This document shows, piece after piece, positions 16,730-26,220 of a stretch of DNA of 64,000 nucleotides. Every line of letters starts with the position of its first letter. Within the stretch, counting starts at the first letter, position 1. The notes beneath the pieces are model-generated. The model saw only the letters and a list, made by a program, of their open reading frames with translations. It was not told where the DNA came from and did no database searches. Position numbers and translations under genes: made by a program. Origin of the DNA: Pseudomonas sp. Leaf48 (GTDB lineage Bacteria > Pseudomonadota > Gammaproteobacteria > Pseudomonadales > Pseudomonadaceae); the NCBI RefSeq assembly GCF_001421885.1, contig NZ_LMLH01000012.1, forward strand, positions 1-64,000, written 5' to 3'.

Positions 16730-18154
16730 ATGTCGATACCACGCTTGAAGTCTTACCTTTCCATTTTTGCTACCGTGCTGGTGCTCGGTCAGGCGGTCAC
16801 CGCTCAAGCGGTGGAGTTGCCTGATTTCACGCAACTGGTCGAACAGGCGTCGCCTGCGGTAGTGAACATCAGCACCACGCAAAAGCTGCCCGACCGCAAG
16901 GTCAATCAGCAGATGCCTGACCTCGAAGGCTTGCCGCCAATGTTGCGCGAGTTCTTCGAACGCGGCATGCCGCCACAGTCTCGTTCACCCCGTGATCGTC
17001 AGCGCGAAGCGACCTCCCTGGGTTCGGGTTTCATCATCTCGCCTGACGGCTACATCCTGACCAACAACCACGTGATCGCCGATGCCGACGAGATTCTCGT
17101 GCGTCTGGCCGACCGCAGTGAAATGAAGGCCAAGCTGGTCGGCACCGACCCGCGCTCGGACGTGGCCCTGCTGAAAATCGAAGGCAAGGACCTGCCGGTC
17201 CTCAAGCTTGGCAAATCCCAGGACCTGAAGGCCGGCCAATGGGTCGTGGCCATCGGCTCGCCGTTCGGCTTCGATCACACGGTGACCCAGGGCATTGTCA
17301 GTGCCGTGGGCCGCAGTCTGCCGAACGAAAACTATGTGCCGTTCATTCAGACCGACGTGCCGATCAACCCGGGTAACTCCGGTGGCCCGCTGTTCAACCT
17401 GAACGGTGAAGTGGTCGGCATCAACTCGCAGATCTATACCCGCTCCGGTGGTTTCATGGGCGTGTCGTTCGCGATTCCAATCGACGTAGCCATGGACGTT
17501 TCCAATCAGCTCAAAAGCGGTGGCAAGGTCAGTCGCGGCTGGTTGGGTGTAGTCATCCAGGAAGTGAGCAAGGATCTGGCCGAGTCGTTCGGCCTGGAGA
17601 AACCGGCCGGCGCGCTGGTTGCGCAAATCCAGGACGATGGCCCGGCTGCGAAGGGTGGGTTGCAAGTGGGCGACGTGATCCTGAGCATGAACGGTCAACC
17701 TATCGTCATGTCGGCCGACCTGCCACATCTCGTCGGTGCGTTGAAGGCGGGCGCCAAAGCCGATCTGGAAGTGATTCGCGACGGCAAGCGCAAGAACGTC
17801 GAACTGACTGTAGGCTCGATTCCGGACGACGATAAGGATGTCGGTGCGCTGCCAGGTACCAGCATCGAGCGCAGCAGCAACCGCCTGGGTGTGTCCGTGG
17901 TCGAACTGACTGACGAACAGAAGAAGACCTACGACCTCAAGGGGGGTGTGCTGATCAAGGAAGTCCAGGACGGTCCTGCCGCCATGATCGGCCTGCAGCC
18001 GGGCGACGTCATCACTCACCTGAACAATCAGGCCATCGGTTCTGCCAAGGAGTTCGCGGACATCGCCAAGGCGTTGCCGAAGAACCGCTCGGTGTCGATG
18101 CGGGTCTTGCGTCAAGGTCGCGCCAGTTTCATTACCTTCAAACTGGCTGAATAA
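16730..18154 (+). CDS. mucD: Periplasmic serine protease MucD (DegP/HtrA-like)
   Basis: A 474-residue HtrA protease-chaperone of the periplasm that removes misfolded proteins and dampens AlgU activation. A signal peptide covers about 1-26 (ending TAQA). The catalytic triad is seen as His in TNNHVIADAD, Asp in DPRSDVALLKI and Ser in GNSGGPLFN. Two PDZ domains follow, at about 280-370 and 385-470. The start is the ATG at 16730 with GGGAG at 16721. A strong terminator follows at 18176. Confidence 0.95.
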   Translation: MSIPRLKSYLSIFATVLVLGQAVTAQAVELPDFTQLVEQASPAVVNISTTQKLPDRKVNQQMPDLEGLPPMLREFFERGMPPQSRSPRDRQREATSLGSGFIISPDGYILTNNHVIADADEILVRLADRSEMKAKLVGTDPRSDVALLKIEGKDLPVLKLGKSQDLKAGQWVVAIGSPFGFDHTVTQGIVSAVGRSLPNENYVPFIQTDVPINPGNSGGPLFNLNGEVVGINSQIYTRSGGFMGVSFAIPIDVAMDVSNQLKSGGKVSRGWLGVVIQEVSKDLAESFGLEKPAGALVAQIQDDGPAAKGGLQVGDVILSMNGQPIVMSADLPHLVGALKAGAKADLEVIRDGKRKNVELTVGSIPDDDKDVGALPGTSIERSSNRLGVSVVELTDEQKKTYDLKGGVLIKEVQDGPAAMIGLQPGDVITHLNNQAIGSAKEFADIAKALPKNRSVSMRVLRQGRASFITFKLAE

Positions 18155-18175
18155 TCCGCTGGTTGGCTGAAACAC

Positions 18176-18205
18176 AAACCGCCTCGAAAGAGGCGGTTTT
18201 TTTTT
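18176..18205. terminator. Rho-independent terminator after mucD
   Basis: The stem AAACCGCCTC/GAGGCGGTTT (18176-18185, 18190-18199) with a GAAA tetraloop ends in nine Ts. The A-run on the other side makes it bidirectional, also serving the convergent bepA gene. Confidence 0.93.
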
Positions 18206-18227
18206 GTCTGTTTTCCTGCTGGAGGAG

Positions 18228-19661
18228 TCAGCCCATCATGTCCTTGATCATGCGTTCCTGTTCCATGAGCTCCCGTTGTCGCGCGTCGATTCGCGATGCC
18301 AGCGGGAAGTTGCTCCCGGCCTTGCGCTTGGCGAAGTCCAGTTGCTGAATGGCCTGCTTGTAGTCCCCGACCAGCGCGAAATACTCGGCGCGCGCCTGAT
18401 GCAGGCCGATGATGTTGCCTGACAAGCCGCGAGTCTCGGCCACCTGGTACCACACGTCCGGATCGTCCGGACGCGACTTGAGCAGGCCTTCGAGGGCTTT
18501 TTCCGCATCGGCGGTGCGGTTCTGCTTGAGCAGCAGGTCGACGCGCATCTGGTTCAGCGGATAATTGCCGGGGTATTGAGTCAGCAACCGATCCACCCGG
18601 GTCTGGGCATCTGCCAGGCGACTGTTGGTGATGTCCAGATCGACCTGCGCCAGATTGTAAATGATCTCGTTCGGGGCCTTGGCCAACAGCAGCTTGAGAT
18701 TTTCTCTTGCCTCGTTCAGCCGACCGCCCTTGATCTGTGCGATCGCCAGGCCATAGCGTGCCACATCGCTATTGGGATTGCTGTCGAGCTCGGCGCGAAA
18801 ACGCTTGGCACCAAGCCCTGGGGTTTCTTCGTAGATCAGTTGCACCCGTGCACGAATCAGTTGATAGCGCAGGCTGTCTTCAATGCCGCCGTGTGGAGCC
18901 AGTTCGGCGCGGTTTCGGGTGTCGGCGATCCGCGATTCGGTGACCGGGTGAGTCATCAGGAATTCCGGTGGCTTGGCGTCGAAGCGGTATTGGCGCCCCA
19001 GACGCTCGAACATGGTCGGCATCGAGCGTGGGTCGTATCCGGCTTTTTCCAGATTGAGGATGCCGATGCGGTCGGCTTCCTGTTCGTTCTGGCGCGAGAA
19101 TCGCCGTTGTTCCTGAATCGCTGCTGCCTGGGACCCGGCAATGGCCGCGATCCCTGCATCGCCGCCGCCGGCAGCGGCCAGAACGATGCCGGCCAGCAAG
19201 GCGGCCATCATCGGCACCTGCATGCGCTGCTGGGCTTCCACGCCGCGGGCGAAGTGGCGTTGCGACAAGTGAGCCAATTCGTGCGCCAGTACCGAGGCGT
19301 ACTCGCCTTCGGTCTGGGCGTTGAGGAACAGACCGCCGTTGACCCCGATGATCCCGCCCGGCGCTGCAAAGGCGTTGAGTTGAGGGCTGTTGATCAGAAT
19401 GAATTCAAGGCGTCGGTCGTTGACCTGACTGGTCTCCACCAGCCGGTAAACGCTCGATTCCACGTAGTCCTTGAGTTCAGGATCGTTGAGCTGCGAGACC
19501 TGGCTGCGCAACAGCGCCAGCCAGGCACGACCCAACTGATATTCCTGTTGCGGCGAGACGATGGCAGAACTGGCGTCGCCGAGTGACGGCAGGTCGTCGG
19601 CGAAGCCTGGAGAGGCGAGCAGGCAAGCGAGCGTCAGCAGGGTGGGGCGCAGAAAAGTCAT
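18228..19661 (-). CDS. bepA: Periplasmic metalloprotease/chaperone BepA (M48 family with TPR)
   Basis: A 477-residue exported protein. A signal peptide (1-21, ending GFA) precedes an M48 peptidase domain with zinc motif HELAH at residues 127-131, whose third ligand Glu lies in EQEADRIG. About 200 residues of TPR-like helices follow (NPNSDVARYGLAIAQIKGGR, QNRTADAEKALEGLLKSRP). BepA degrades stalled LptD and works with the BAM complex. The start MTFLRPT at 19661 is preferred over an upstream in-frame codon, since it begins the signal peptide directly. It is divergent from the TusA-like gene. Confidence 0.92.
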   Translation of the reverse strand: MTFLRPTLLTLACLLASPGFADDLPSLGDASSAIVSPQQEYQLGRAWLALLRSQVSQLNDPELKDYVESSVYRLVETSQVNDRRLEFILINSPQLNAFAAPGGIIGVNGGLFLNAQTEGEYASVLAHELAHLSQRHFARGVEAQQRMQVPMMAALLAGIVLAAAGGGDAGIAAIAGSQAAAIQEQRRFSRQNEQEADRIGILNLEKAGYDPRSMPTMFERLGRQYRFDAKPPEFLMTHPVTESRIADTRNRAELAPHGGIEDSLRYQLIRARVQLIYEETPGLGAKRFRAELDSNPNSDVARYGLAIAQIKGGRLNEARENLKLLLAKAPNEIIYNLAQVDLDITNSRLADAQTRVDRLLTQYPGNYPLNQMRVDLLLKQNRTADAEKALEGLLKSRPDDPDVWYQVAETRGLSGNIIGLHQARAEYFALVGDYKQAIQQLDFAKRKAGSNFPLASRIDARQRELMEQERMIKDMMG

Positions 19662-19759
19662 GCACAAAGCCTTAGTCGACAAAGACCTTACTGTAGCCGG
19701 ACACCAGCCCTGCGACCAGATATTCTAGGTGACTCAAGCACCTGATCCGGAGTGAAATA

Positions 19760-19999
19760 ATGACCGACGCTGTAGACCATGACGTTGAGCTGGACGCCAG
19801 CGGCCTGAATTGCCCCTTGCCGTTGCTCAAGGCCAAGATGGAACTCAATCGGCTGGCCAGCGGCGCGGTCCTCAAGGTCATCGCCACCGATGCGGGATCC
19901 CAGCGCGACTTCCGCACCTTTGCCCGATTGGCCGGTCATACCTTGCTTCGCGAAGAAGATGAAGCGGGTGTATACCGCTACTGGTTGAAAAAGGCCTGA
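19760..19999 (+). CDS. TusA-family sulfur carrier/sulfurtransferase
   Basis: A 79-residue protein with the family signature LDASGLNCPLPLLKAKMEL, in which Cys18 of CPLP is the persulfide carrier. The fold binds and passes sulfane sulfur to partners in tRNA thiolation or molybdenum-cofactor work. The P. aeruginosa homologue next to bepA (PA1006, as I recall) affects molybdenum homeostasis; this gene is in the same context. A GGAG ribosome site precedes the ATG at 19760. Confidence 0.88.
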   Translation: MTDAVDHDVELDASGLNCPLPLLKAKMELNRLASGAVLKVIATDAGSQRDFRTFARLAGHTLLREEDEAGVYRYWLKKA

Positions 20000-20029
20000 A
20001 ATCGCTGCGCGTTTTCCTAAGGATTATTG

Positions 20030-21100
20030 ATGTTCAAAGTGTTGCGGGACTGGGTTCAGCGGTATTTCTCCGATGAAGAAGCGGTGGTGCTCGCGGTTTT
20101 GCTGTTTCTGGCCTTCACCGCCGTGCTTACCCTGGGTGGCATGCTGGCGCCGGTGCTGGCCGGGATGGTGCTGGCGTACCTGATGCAGGGACTGGTGGTA
20201 GCCCTTGAGCGCCTGCGAGTGCCCGGTGGGGTAGCGGTAGGGCTGGTCTTTGCCTTGTTCATGGGGATTTTGCTGGTGTTCATCGTGGTGGTGGTGCCGT
20301 TGCTCTGGCACCAACTGATCACTTTGTTCAATGAATTGCCCGGCATGCTGGTCAAGTGGCAGTCGGTGTTGTTGTTGCTGCCCGAGCGCTATCCGCATCT
20401 GGTGTCCGACGAGCAGGTGTTGCGGGCCATCGAAGTGATGCGCGGTGAAATCGGCAAGTTCGGCCAGTGGGCGCTGACGTTTTCGCTGTCGAGCCTGCCG
20501 CTGCTGGTGAACATCATGATCTACCTGGTCCTGGTGCCGATCCTGGTGTTTTTCTTTCTCAAGGACCGGGAAATGATCGGCCAGTGGGTGCGCGGCTACC
20601 TGCCCCGGGAGCGGGCACTGCTGACCCGTGTCGCCCGTGACATGAACCGGCAGATCGCCAACTACATTCGCGGCAAGGTCATCGAGATTTTCATTTGCGG
20701 GGGAGTGACCTACGTCGCCTTCGTCGTCCTGGGGCTCAACTATGCAGCGCTGCTGGCGATGCTGGTGGGCATTTCAGTGGTGGTGCCCTACGTCGGCGCG
20801 GTGGTGGTGACGGTGCCGGTGTTGCTGATTGCGCTGTTCCAGTGGGGCTGGAGCGATCAGTTCATCTATCTGATGGCGGTTTACGGGATCATCCAGACCC
20901 TGGACGGCAATGTGCTGGTGCCGTTGCTGTTTTCGGAGGCGGTTAACCTGCACCCGGTGGCGATCATCTGTGCGGTTCTGTTGTTTGGCGGGCTGTGGGG
21001 CTTCTGGGGGGTGTTCTTCGCGATTCCCCTGGCGACGCTGTTCAAGGCCGTGCTGGATGCTTGGCCGCGCAAGGAGCCGGTGGTTGCGCCGCTGCTGTAA
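20030..21100 (+). CDS. AI-2E family (PerM-type) membrane transporter
   Basis: A 356-residue membrane protein with seven to eight predicted helices. It contains the family's central amphipathic region with RDMNRQIANYIRGKVIEIFICGGVTYVAF and the C-terminal GVFFAIPLATLFKAVLDAW. Members include AI-2 exporters and sodium/proton antiporters, so the substrate is open. The start is the ATG at 20030, with AAGGA six bases before. It follows the TusA-like gene by 30 bases and is likely co-transcribed. Confidence 0.85.
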   Translation: MFKVLRDWVQRYFSDEEAVVLAVLLFLAFTAVLTLGGMLAPVLAGMVLAYLMQGLVVALERLRVPGGVAVGLVFALFMGILLVFIVVVVPLLWHQLITLFNELPGMLVKWQSVLLLLPERYPHLVSDEQVLRAIEVMRGEIGKFGQWALTFSLSSLPLLVNIMIYLVLVPILVFFFLKDREMIGQWVRGYLPRERALLTRVARDMNRQIANYIRGKVIEIFICGGVTYVAFVVLGLNYAALLAMLVGISVVVPYVGAVVVTVPVLLIALFQWGWSDQFIYLMAVYGIIQTLDGNVLVPLLFSEAVNLHPVAIICAVLLFGGLWGFWGVFFAIPLATLFKAVLDAWPRKEPVVAPLL

Positions 21101-21135
21101 CGGGTATTTCAGGTTTTTCAGCGGGGCGGGCGACC

Positions 21136-21220
21136 CCTTCGCGAGCAAGCCCGCTCCCACATTTAACCCTGTTGCCTGGACGGACACGGTTTAATGTGGG
21201 AGCGGGCTTGCTCGCGAAGG
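21136..21220. repeat. REP doublet (inverted pair)
   Basis: REP cores at 21136-21164 and 21193-21220 are exact reverse complements. They lie between the convergent ends of the AI-2E-family gene and bcp. Confidence 0.85.
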
Positions 21221-21245
21221 CGTTCGAATGGACGCCAGATATGGC

Positions 21246-21719
21246 TCAGGCCTTGTTCAATGCCTGGGCAGCCGCCAGAACGGCATCAACATGCCCCGGC
21301 ACCTTCACGCCACGCCACTCCTGGCGCAGCACACCATCCTTGTCGATCAGGAACGTGCTGCGATCCACGCCCATGTATTCCTTGCCATACAGCTTTTTCA
21401 GCTTGATCACATCGAACAGCTGGCAGAGCGCTTCTTCCTTGTCGCTGATCAGCTCGAAGGTGAAGGCTTGCTTGGCCTTGAAGTTTTCATGGGATTTGAG
21501 GCTATCGCGCGACACGCCAAACACTTCGGTGTTGGCCGCTTTGAACGCTTCCAGCTGATCGCGAAAGCCCTGTCCCTGGGTAGTGCAACCCGGGGTGCTG
21601 TCCTTGGGGTAGAAGTAGATCACTACTTGCTTGCCCTTCAGACCCGAGAGGCTGACGGTCTGCCCGCTGGTGGCGGGGGCTTCGAAATCGGCAACCGGTT
21701 GGTCGATGGCAACGGCCAT
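21246..21719 (-). CDS. bcp: Thiol peroxidase/peroxiredoxin Bcp (PrxQ)
   Basis: A 157-residue peroxiredoxin that reduces hydroperoxides. The peroxidatic Cys45 lies in FYPKDSTPGCTTQGQGFRD. In E. coli Bcp the resolving Cys is five residues on (residue 50); here that residue is Gln, so this copy should act as a 1-Cys enzyme or use another thiol. No other Cys suited to that helix is visible. It lies 10 bases downstream of gcvR on the same strand, a common pseudomonad arrangement. Confidence 0.92.
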   Translation of the reverse strand: MAVAIDQPVADFEAPATSGQTVSLSGLKGKQVVIYFYPKDSTPGCTTQGQGFRDQLEAFKAANTEVFGVSRDSLKSHENFKAKQAFTFELISDKEEALCQLFDVIKLKKLYGKEYMGVDRSTFLIDKDGVLRQEWRGVKVPGHVDAVLAAAQALNKA

Positions 21720-21729
21720 GAAAGCTTCC

Positions 21730-22290
21730 TTACATTGGGTTCTGTGGGCGCCACGGTTCGATCAGGGCGTCCAGGTTCAACGCATCGGCGAAGTCCAGGA
21801 ACTGATCACGCAACCAGCTGATCTGCACGCCGGCCGGCAAGGTCACGGTGAACGTGGCGTTGAGCATGGTGCCGCCGGTCTGTGGAGCCTGATAGGTGTC
21901 GCAGGTCAGGTTCTCCAGCTCGACGTTGTGGTCCATGAAGAACTGACACAGCTCATTGACGATGTCCGAGCGGTAGGCCGAGCTGACGTACGCGACGTAT
22001 GGCAGGGCCTGGGGGCGGTTTTCCAGGGCGGCGCTGCGTACCACGTTGACGGTGAACGCATGCCGTTTGGCCAGTACCGGCAGGCTACCTTCGAGGCGTG
22101 CCAGGGCATCCCAGCTGCCGGTGACTTCCAGCACCAGCGCACTGCATTCGCCGTGACGGGTCAGGCGAGAGGTAACCACGGCGCAGCGATTTTCATGGCT
22201 GGCGCGGCACAGGACGTTGGTCAGCTCCATGGGGTTGGCGCCGAGGGCACTGATTACAAGGAATTGTTCGCGAACTGTGGGGGTGGACAT
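21730..22290 (-). CDS. gcvR: Glycine cleavage system regulatory protein GcvR (two ACT domains)
   Basis: A 186-residue protein made of two ACT-type domains: about 8-85 (REQFLVISALGANPMELTNVLCRASHENRCAV) and 95-175 (ALPYVAYVSSAYRSDIVNELCQFFMDHNVELENL). In E. coli GcvR represses the gcv operon by contacting GcvA; in pseudomonads the role is less clear and may concern dapA or amino-acid sensing, since it is divergent from dapA here. The start ATG at 22290 begins MSTPTVREQF. Confidence 0.82.
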   Translation of the reverse strand: MSTPTVREQFLVISALGANPMELTNVLCRASHENRCAVVTSRLTRHGECSALVLEVTGSWDALARLEGSLPVLAKRHAFTVNVVRSAALENRPQALPYVAYVSSAYRSDIVNELCQFFMDHNVELENLTCDTYQAPQTGGTMLNATFTVTLPAGVQISWLRDQFLDFADALNLDALIEPWRPQNPM

Positions 22291-22619
22291 GCAGCATTCC
22301 TAAAGCGATGAGCGGTCGATATAAGCAAGGGCTGTCTTGTCGGATGCAAGCCTGCGGATGCGAATTCAGAAAACCCGGCGCATTCAGGTTGCAACGTGCT
22401 CCAGTGTGGCAGGAGCGAGGGCTGGCAACGCTGGCTCGGGGCTTGTGATGTCGAAAAGGGAGGCGCAAACCCGACGTACAAGCTTGTCAGTATCGATCAA
22501 AGTCTGAAGGGTAGCGAAAACCGGCGCCAAGGGGAATGGCGGCAGCGCAGTACTTTGCTTGTGCAAGCATCTTGGCGCCAGTACCATTACGGCTCTCTTT
22601 TTCCGGCAGGAGCGGTTTC
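22291..22619. other. gcvR-dapA divergent intergenic region
   Basis: This 329-base gap should contain both promoters. I see no clear sigma-70 box pair, hairpin or repeat. Nothing more can be supported. Confidence 0.3.
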
Positions 22620-23498
22620 ATGATTGCGGGCAGTATGGTGGCACTGGTCACACCCATGGATGCACAAGGGCGTCTTGACTGGGACAGCCTCAGCAAACTC
22701 GTGGACTTCCACCTTGAAAACGGCACCCATGCCATTGTCGCGGTCGGTACTACCGGCGAGTCGGCAACCCTCGATGTAGATGAGCACATCGCGGTCATCA
22801 AGGCCGTGGTCAAGCAGGTCAATGGCCGTGTTCCGGTGATCGCCGGTACCGGTGCCAACTCGACTCGCGAAGCCGTCGAATTGACCCGCAACGCCAAGGA
22901 AGCCGGCGCCGACGCCTGCCTGCTGGTAGTGCCGTATTACAACAAGCCGACTCAGGAAGGCTTGTACCAGCACTTCAAGCACATCGCTGAAGCGGTCGAC
23001 ATTCCACAGATCCTCTACAACGTTCCTGGCCGCACCTCCTGCGACATGCAGGCCGAGACCGTGATTCGCCTGTCCACCGTGCCGAACATCATCGGTATCA
23101 AGGAAGCGACCGGCGACCTCAAGCGCGCCAAGGCCATCCTCGATGGCGTGAGCAAGGACTTCATCGTGCTGTCCGGCGATGATCCGACCGCTGTCGAGCT
23201 GATTCTGCTGGGCGGCAAAGGCAATATCTCCGTCACCGCCAACGTCGCCCCGCGCGAAATGGCCGACCTGTGCGAGGCCGCGCTCAAGGGCGACGCCGAG
23301 ACTGCACGGGCAATCAACGAAAAATTGATGCCGCTGCACAAGGACCTGTTCATCGAAGCCAACCCGATTCCGGTGAAGTGGGCTTTGGTCGAAATGGGCC
23401 TGATGCATGAAGGCATTCGCCTGCCGCTGACCTGGCTGAGCACACCTTGTCATGAAACGCTACGCACGGCCCTGCGCCAGTGCGGCGTCCTGGTTTAA
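22620..23498 (+). CDS. dapA: 4-hydroxy-tetrahydrodipicolinate synthase
   Basis: This enzyme condenses pyruvate with aspartate semialdehyde in lysine and diaminopimelate synthesis. The 292-residue TIM barrel has the Schiff-base Lys161 in [10 protein letters not shown], the proton-relay Tyr133 in LYNVPGRTS, and the GTTGE substrate loop near residue 44. The start is the ATG at 22620 ([13 protein letters not shown]), with CAGGAG about five bases before. It leads the dapA-bamC-MBL-purC row, conserved in pseudomonads. Confidence 0.96.
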   Translation: MIAGSMVALVTPMDAQGRLDWDSLSKLVDFHLENGTHAIVAVGTTGESATLDVDEHIAVIKAVVKQVNGRVPVIAGTGANSTREAVELTRNAKEAGADACLLVVPYYNKPTQEGLYQHFKHIAEAVDIPQILYNVPGRTSCDMQAETVIRLSTVPNIIGIKEATGDLKRAKAILDGVSKDFIVLSGDDPTAVELILLGGKGNISVTANVAPREMADLCEAALKGDAETARAINEKLMPLHKDLFIEANPIPVKWALVEMGLMHEGIRLPLTWLSTPCHETLRTALRQCGVLV

Positions 23499-23515
23499 TT
23501 GAGGAAATACAACGC

Positions 23516-24631
23516 ATGAAGCGAATGGCCGGACTTTCCGCACTTGCCTTGATTATCTCCAGCACCAGTGGCTGCGGATGGGTCTGGGGCCCGGAAGGTT
23601 ATTTCCGTGACCGTGGTAGCGACTACCTGGTAGCGCAACAGACTGCACCGATGCAATTGCCGCCGGATATCACCACGGCCAAGCGCCTGGATCCGCTGTT
23701 GCCGATCCCGCGCAACGTGGCCGATGACACCGCCAAGGGCGAATACATCGTTCCGCGGCCGCAGCCATTGACCGCTGCTGCCGATGCCAGCCCCTACACC
23801 CTGCAGAAGAGCGGCGACTCGCGCTCGATCCTGGCGCAGAGCCCGCCGGCCGAAGTCTGGCCCGTGGCCGTGCAGTTCTTCCAGGACAACGGTTTCCGCC
23901 TGGATGAACAGCGTCCGCAAACCGGCGAGTTCACCACCACCTGGCAGCACTCCGACGAACTGTCCGCAGCCATGGCCAAGCGCCTGAGCGCGGCCGGCGT
24001 CAGCGCCGACAGCCAAACCCGTGTACGGGTTCGCATCGAGCCGGGCGTGCAACGCAACACCAGTGAAGTGTACGTGGTCAGCGCCGAGCGTCCTGCCGGC
24101 AGCACCGCCGACGTGGACTTCACCAATCGTTCGGTCAACACCGGCCTGGACGCGGCACTGGTCGACGACATGCTCGCGAGCATGAGCCGCATCTCGGAGA
24201 AGGGCGGTTCGGTCTCGATGCTGGCTTCGCGTGATTTCGACGCGCCCAGCCGTATCAGCCTGAGCGAAGACGGCAGCGGCAACCCTGTGCTGAACGTCGG
24301 CACCGATCTGGATCGTGCCTGGTCGAGTGTCGGTCGCGCGCTGGAACAGGGCGAATGGCGTGTTGAAGACATCAACCGCAGCCTGGGCCTGTACTACCTC
24401 AATCTGGCCGAAAAAGCCGAGAGCAAGGACGACAAGCCTGGCTTCTTCAGCAGCCTGTTCGGCACCGCGCCGAGCAAGGAAGAAGTTGAAGCCCGTGCCG
24501 AGCGTTATCAGGTTCGCCTGAGCAAGGTTGGCGATAACGTCCAGGTCACCGTCGAGAAAAACATCAACACCGTGGCGCCGGCAGACGTGGCGCGTAAAGT
24601 GTTGAGCGTTATTCAGGACAACCTGGGCTGA
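23516..24631 (+). CDS. bamC: Outer-membrane assembly lipoprotein BamC (NlpB)
   Basis: A 371-residue lipoprotein of the BAM complex that inserts outer-membrane proteins. The lipobox TSGC places the acylated Cys at residue 20. An unstructured N-terminal segment (YFRDRGSDYL) that binds BamD follows, then two helix-grip domains. The start is the ATG at 23516, 17 bases after dapA, with GAGGAA upstream. The dapA-bamC pairing is widespread in gammaproteobacteria, which supports the call. Confidence 0.93.
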   Translation: MKRMAGLSALALIISSTSGCGWVWGPEGYFRDRGSDYLVAQQTAPMQLPPDITTAKRLDPLLPIPRNVADDTAKGEYIVPRPQPLTAAADASPYTLQKSGDSRSILAQSPPAEVWPVAVQFFQDNGFRLDEQRPQTGEFTTTWQHSDELSAAMAKRLSAAGVSADSQTRVRVRIEPGVQRNTSEVYVVSAERPAGSTADVDFTNRSVNTGLDAALVDDMLASMSRISEKGGSVSMLASRDFDAPSRISLSEDGSGNPVLNVGTDLDRAWSSVGRALEQGEWRVEDINRSLGLYYLNLAEKAESKDDKPGFFSSLFGTAPSKEEVEARAERYQVRLSKVGDNVQVTVEKNINTVAPADVARKVLSVIQDNLG

Positions 24632-24635
24632 TCAC

Positions 24636-25394
24636 ATGCGTTTTGCCGTTCTCGGCAGCGGTAGCCAAGGGAACGGCACGCTGATAGCCAGCGCTGACAC
24701 GTATGTGCTGGTGGATTGTGGTTTCTCCCTGCGGGAAACCGAAAAACGCCTGCTGCGCCTGGGGGTGAACCCTGCGCAGCTGAGCGCGATACTCGTGACC
24801 CACGAACATGCCGACCACGTGCATGGCGTGGGTTTGCTGTCTCGGCGCTACAATCTGCCTGTCTACCTCAGTCGCGGGACCCTGCGCGGGATGCGCAAAC
24901 CGATAGAACCCGCAGGCCTGCTGGCCGGCGGCGAGCAACTGCAAATCGGCGACTTGAGCATCGGTGTCATTGCCGTGGCCCACGATGCGCAGGAGCCGAC
25001 GCAGTACGTATTCAGTGATGGTGAGCGGCGCTTCGGCCTGCTGACCGACCTGGGCTCGTATTGCGACAAGGTGCTGGACGGCTATCGTGACCTCGATGCA
25101 TTGATGATCGAGTCCAACCATTGCCGGGACATGCTGGCTCGCGGTCATTACCCGTACTTTCTCAAGCAACGGGTGGGCGGTGAACTGGGGCATTTGAACA
25201 ACCATCAGGCGGCATTCCTGGTGTCCGAGTTGGGCTGGCAAGGCCTGCAACACCTGGTCCTGGCCCATCTGAGCAGCAAGAACAACCTGCCGCAGCTGGC
25301 CCGGCAATGTTTCGTCGACACCCTCGGGTGCGACCCGGACTGGCTGCAACTGGCCGATCAAGATTCAGGGCTCGACTGGCGCCACATCGCCTAG
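24636..25394 (+). CDS. MBL-fold metallo-hydrolase (YycJ/VicX-like)
   Basis: A 252-residue metallo-beta-lactamase-fold protein with the metal motif THEHADH (His56, His58, Asp60, His61) and further ligands in VAHDAQEPTQY and NHCRDMLARGHYP. The SGSQGNGTLI N-terminus resembles the YycJ/VicX group of single-strand DNA exonucleases. It starts four bases after bamC and is probably co-transcribed with purC. The exact substrate is unknown; a nuclease role is an inference from the family. Confidence 0.85.
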   Translation: MRFAVLGSGSQGNGTLIASADTYVLVDCGFSLRETEKRLLRLGVNPAQLSAILVTHEHADHVHGVGLLSRRYNLPVYLSRGTLRGMRKPIEPAGLLAGGEQLQIGDLSIGVIAVAHDAQEPTQYVFSDGERRFGLLTDLGSYCDKVLDGYRDLDALMIESNHCRDMLARGHYPYFLKQRVGGELGHLNNHQAAFLVSELGWQGLQHLVLAHLSSKNNLPQLARQCFVDTLGCDPDWLQLADQDSGLDWRHIA

Positions 25395-25422
25395 CCCACC
25401 TACTTAGCAAGCGGAGCCCATC

Positions 25423-26136
25423 ATGGAAAAACGTGAAGAACTCTACCGCGGCAAAGCCAAATCGGTTTACAAGACCGACGACGCTGACCGCTTGATCCTG
25501 CTGTTTCGCAACGACACCTCGGCGTTCGACGGCAAGCGTATCGAGCAGCTCGACCGCAAAGGCATGGTGAACAACAAGTTCAATGCCTTCATCATGCAAA
25601 AACTCGAAGCGGCCGGCGTACCGACCCAGTTCGACAAGCTGCTGGGCGACAACGAGTGCCTGGTGAAGAAGTTGGACATGATCCCGGTCGAGTGCGTCGT
25701 GCGTAACTACGCCGCCGGCAGCCTGGTCAAGCGCCTGGGTGTCGAGGAGGGCATGAAGCTCAACCCTTACACCTTCGAACTGTTCCTCAAGGACGACGCC
25801 AAGGGCGACCCGTTCATCAACGAATCCCACGTCGTGGCGTTCGGTTGGGGCACCGCCGAGCAACTGGTTCGCATGAAAGAACTGTCGCTCAAGGTCAACG
25901 AAATCCTCAGCAAGCTGTTCGACGACGCCGGCCTCTTGCTGGTGGACTTCAAGCTTGAGTTCGGCGTATTCAGTGACGGCTCCATCGTCCTGGGCGACGA
26001 GTTCAGCCCGGACGGCTGCCGCCTCTGGGACAAGGACACCAAGAAGAAGATGGACAAAGACCGCTTCCGCCAGGGCCTCGGTGACGTCATCGAAGCCTAC
26101 GAAGAAGTCGCCAATCGTCTGGGCGTACCGCTTTAA
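25423..26136 (+). CDS. purC: SAICAR synthetase
   Basis: This is phosphoribosylaminoimidazole-succinocarboxamide synthase of purine synthesis, which ligates aspartate to CAIR with ATP. The 237-residue product begins [19 protein letters not shown] and has the ATP-binding and substrate motifs [13 protein letters not shown] and LVDFKLEFG, plus [14 protein letters not shown]. The length is standard for bacterial PurC. AGCGGAG precedes the ATG. tRNA-Ser follows 84 bases later. Confidence 0.96.
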   Translation: MEKREELYRGKAKSVYKTDDADRLILLFRNDTSAFDGKRIEQLDRKGMVNNKFNAFIMQKLEAAGVPTQFDKLLGDNECLVKKLDMIPVECVVRNYAAGSLVKRLGVEEGMKLNPYTFELFLKDDAKGDPFINESHVVAFGWGTAEQLVRMKELSLKVNEILSKLFDDAGLLLVDFKLEFGVFSDGSIVLGDEFSPDGCRLWDKDTKKKMDKDRFRQGLGDVIEAYEEVANRLGVPL

Positions 26137-26181
26137 TCGACGCAAGCATCTGAAAGCACAGAAAATATTTCGCCTGGGGGG

Positions 26182-26210
26182 TTCGCTTTAGGCGAAAGTG
26201 TTGTTATGAT
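26182..26210 (+). promoter_or_regulatory. Candidate sigma-70 promoter of tRNA-Ser
   Basis: TATGAT at 26205-26210 is a good -10 with a GC-rich discriminator (GCGCGCC), typical of stringently controlled stable RNAs. At 17 bases upstream, TTCGCT (26182-26187) is a weak -35. It lies 10 bases before the mature tRNA. Confidence 0.5.
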
Positions 26211-26220
26211 GCGCGCCGTT

